DNA from: Verrucomicrobiota bacterium
GTDB taxonomy: Bacteria; Verrucomicrobiota; Verrucomicrobiae; Limisphaerales; UBA11358
NCBI GenBank assembly: GCA_014860005.1
Contig: JACZKP010000037.1
Span: forward strand, 1 to 52,391
DNA length: 52,391 bases
Direction of reading: 5' to 3'
The notes below the pieces were generated by a model. That model was not told the DNA's origin and did not search any database. It saw nothing but the letters and a program-made list of their open reading frames with translations. Of the stretch, positions 52,250 through 52,391 are shown one piece after another. Position numbers and translations under genes: made by a program. Numbering within the stretch: position 1 is the first letter of the stretch; every line of letters starts with the position of its first letter.

Positions 52250-52391
52250 CTATTCGCCAATGATTTTGACCAACACGCGTTTACGCCGGCGCCCGTCAAA
52301 CTCGCCGTAGTAAACCTGCTCCCATGGACCGAGATCGAGCCGGCCTTTGGTAATGGCAACCACGACTTCCCGGCCCATGATCTGGCGCTTC
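52250..52391 (-). CDS. yjbQ: YjbQ / secondary thiamine-phosphate synthase family, C-terminal part
   Basis: The minus strand entering from the right edge ends [19 protein letters not shown] and [13 protein letters not shown] before a TAG at 52250-52252. This is the conserved C-terminal end of the YjbQ (UPF0047) family. The N-terminal and active-site parts are outside the window. Bacterial members make thiamine phosphate. A remnant of a related tail is at 43125-43208. Confidence 0.85.
   Translation of the reverse strand, partial: KRQIMGREVVVAITKGRLDLGPWEQVYYGEFDGRRRKRVLVKIIGE

Noticed and set aside
1..52391. tRNA or rRNA genes.
   Set aside because: I saw none when scanning the gaps by eye. 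A covariance-model search would be decisive.

Overview
The window looks like a chromosomal segment of a Verrucomicrobiota bacterium, probably near the Pedosphaera/Limisphaerales group. That placement is inferred from gene types. These include a PVC-type dehydrogenase fused to HEAT, cytochrome c and DUF1080 modules, an adjacent DUF1501/DUF1800 pair, a PEP-CTERM protein, an RHS remnant of verrucomicrobial style, an EF-P with an Asn tip, and many dispersed palindromic repeats. There are no rRNA or tRNA genes and no CRISPR array that I can see. Most genes lie on the minus strand.

Layout. 1-4.6 kb is an accessory patch: the end of an ISL3-family insertion that truncates a probable PD-(D/E)XK nuclease gene, a nucleotidyltransferase pair, an RHS fragment, a two-gene membrane/secreted unit, and a DUF433/DUF5615 toxin-antitoxin pair. 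4.7-10.3 kb holds two large secreted proteins of the planctomycete/verrucomicrobial degradative type. 10.3-14.7 kb is housekeeping: mnmG, pgi and efp. 14.9-18.8 kb has DUF1501, DUF1800 and a PEP-CTERM protein. 19-24.6 kb has two hypothetical genes, a pectate-lyase-fold enzyme, a deoxyhypusine-synthase-like enzyme and asd.

24.6-26.7 kb is a repeat-dense island with a RelE-type toxin-antitoxin pair and a scar made of the 3' tails of exbD and asd. 26.7-29 kb is an energy-transduction set (TonB-like, ExbB, ExbD). 29-36.5 kb carries a HEAT-repeat protein and a 2006-residue alpha-2-macroglobulin. 36.6-44 kb has rhamnulokinase, pyruvate kinase, a ferredoxin, a lipoprotein, CinA, a zinc-ribbon membrane protein and Hsp20.

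45-50.7 kb is a type III restriction-modification operon (mod ... res) with three extra genes between mod and res: a GxxExxY protein bounded by inverted repeats, a 70-residue protein and an ORF6N-domain protein. The mod gene also carries a palindromic element inserted in frame. The window ends with a LysR regulator, a frameshifted osmC pseudogene and the 3' end of a yjbQ gene.

The most unusual material is (i) the composition and repeat-bounded insertion of the restriction-modification operon, (ii) a palindromic element that has become coding sequence in mod and sits between exbB and exbD elsewhere, and (iii) scars made only of 3' gene tails (asd, exbD, yjbQ), whose differences from the intact genes are largely synonymous.
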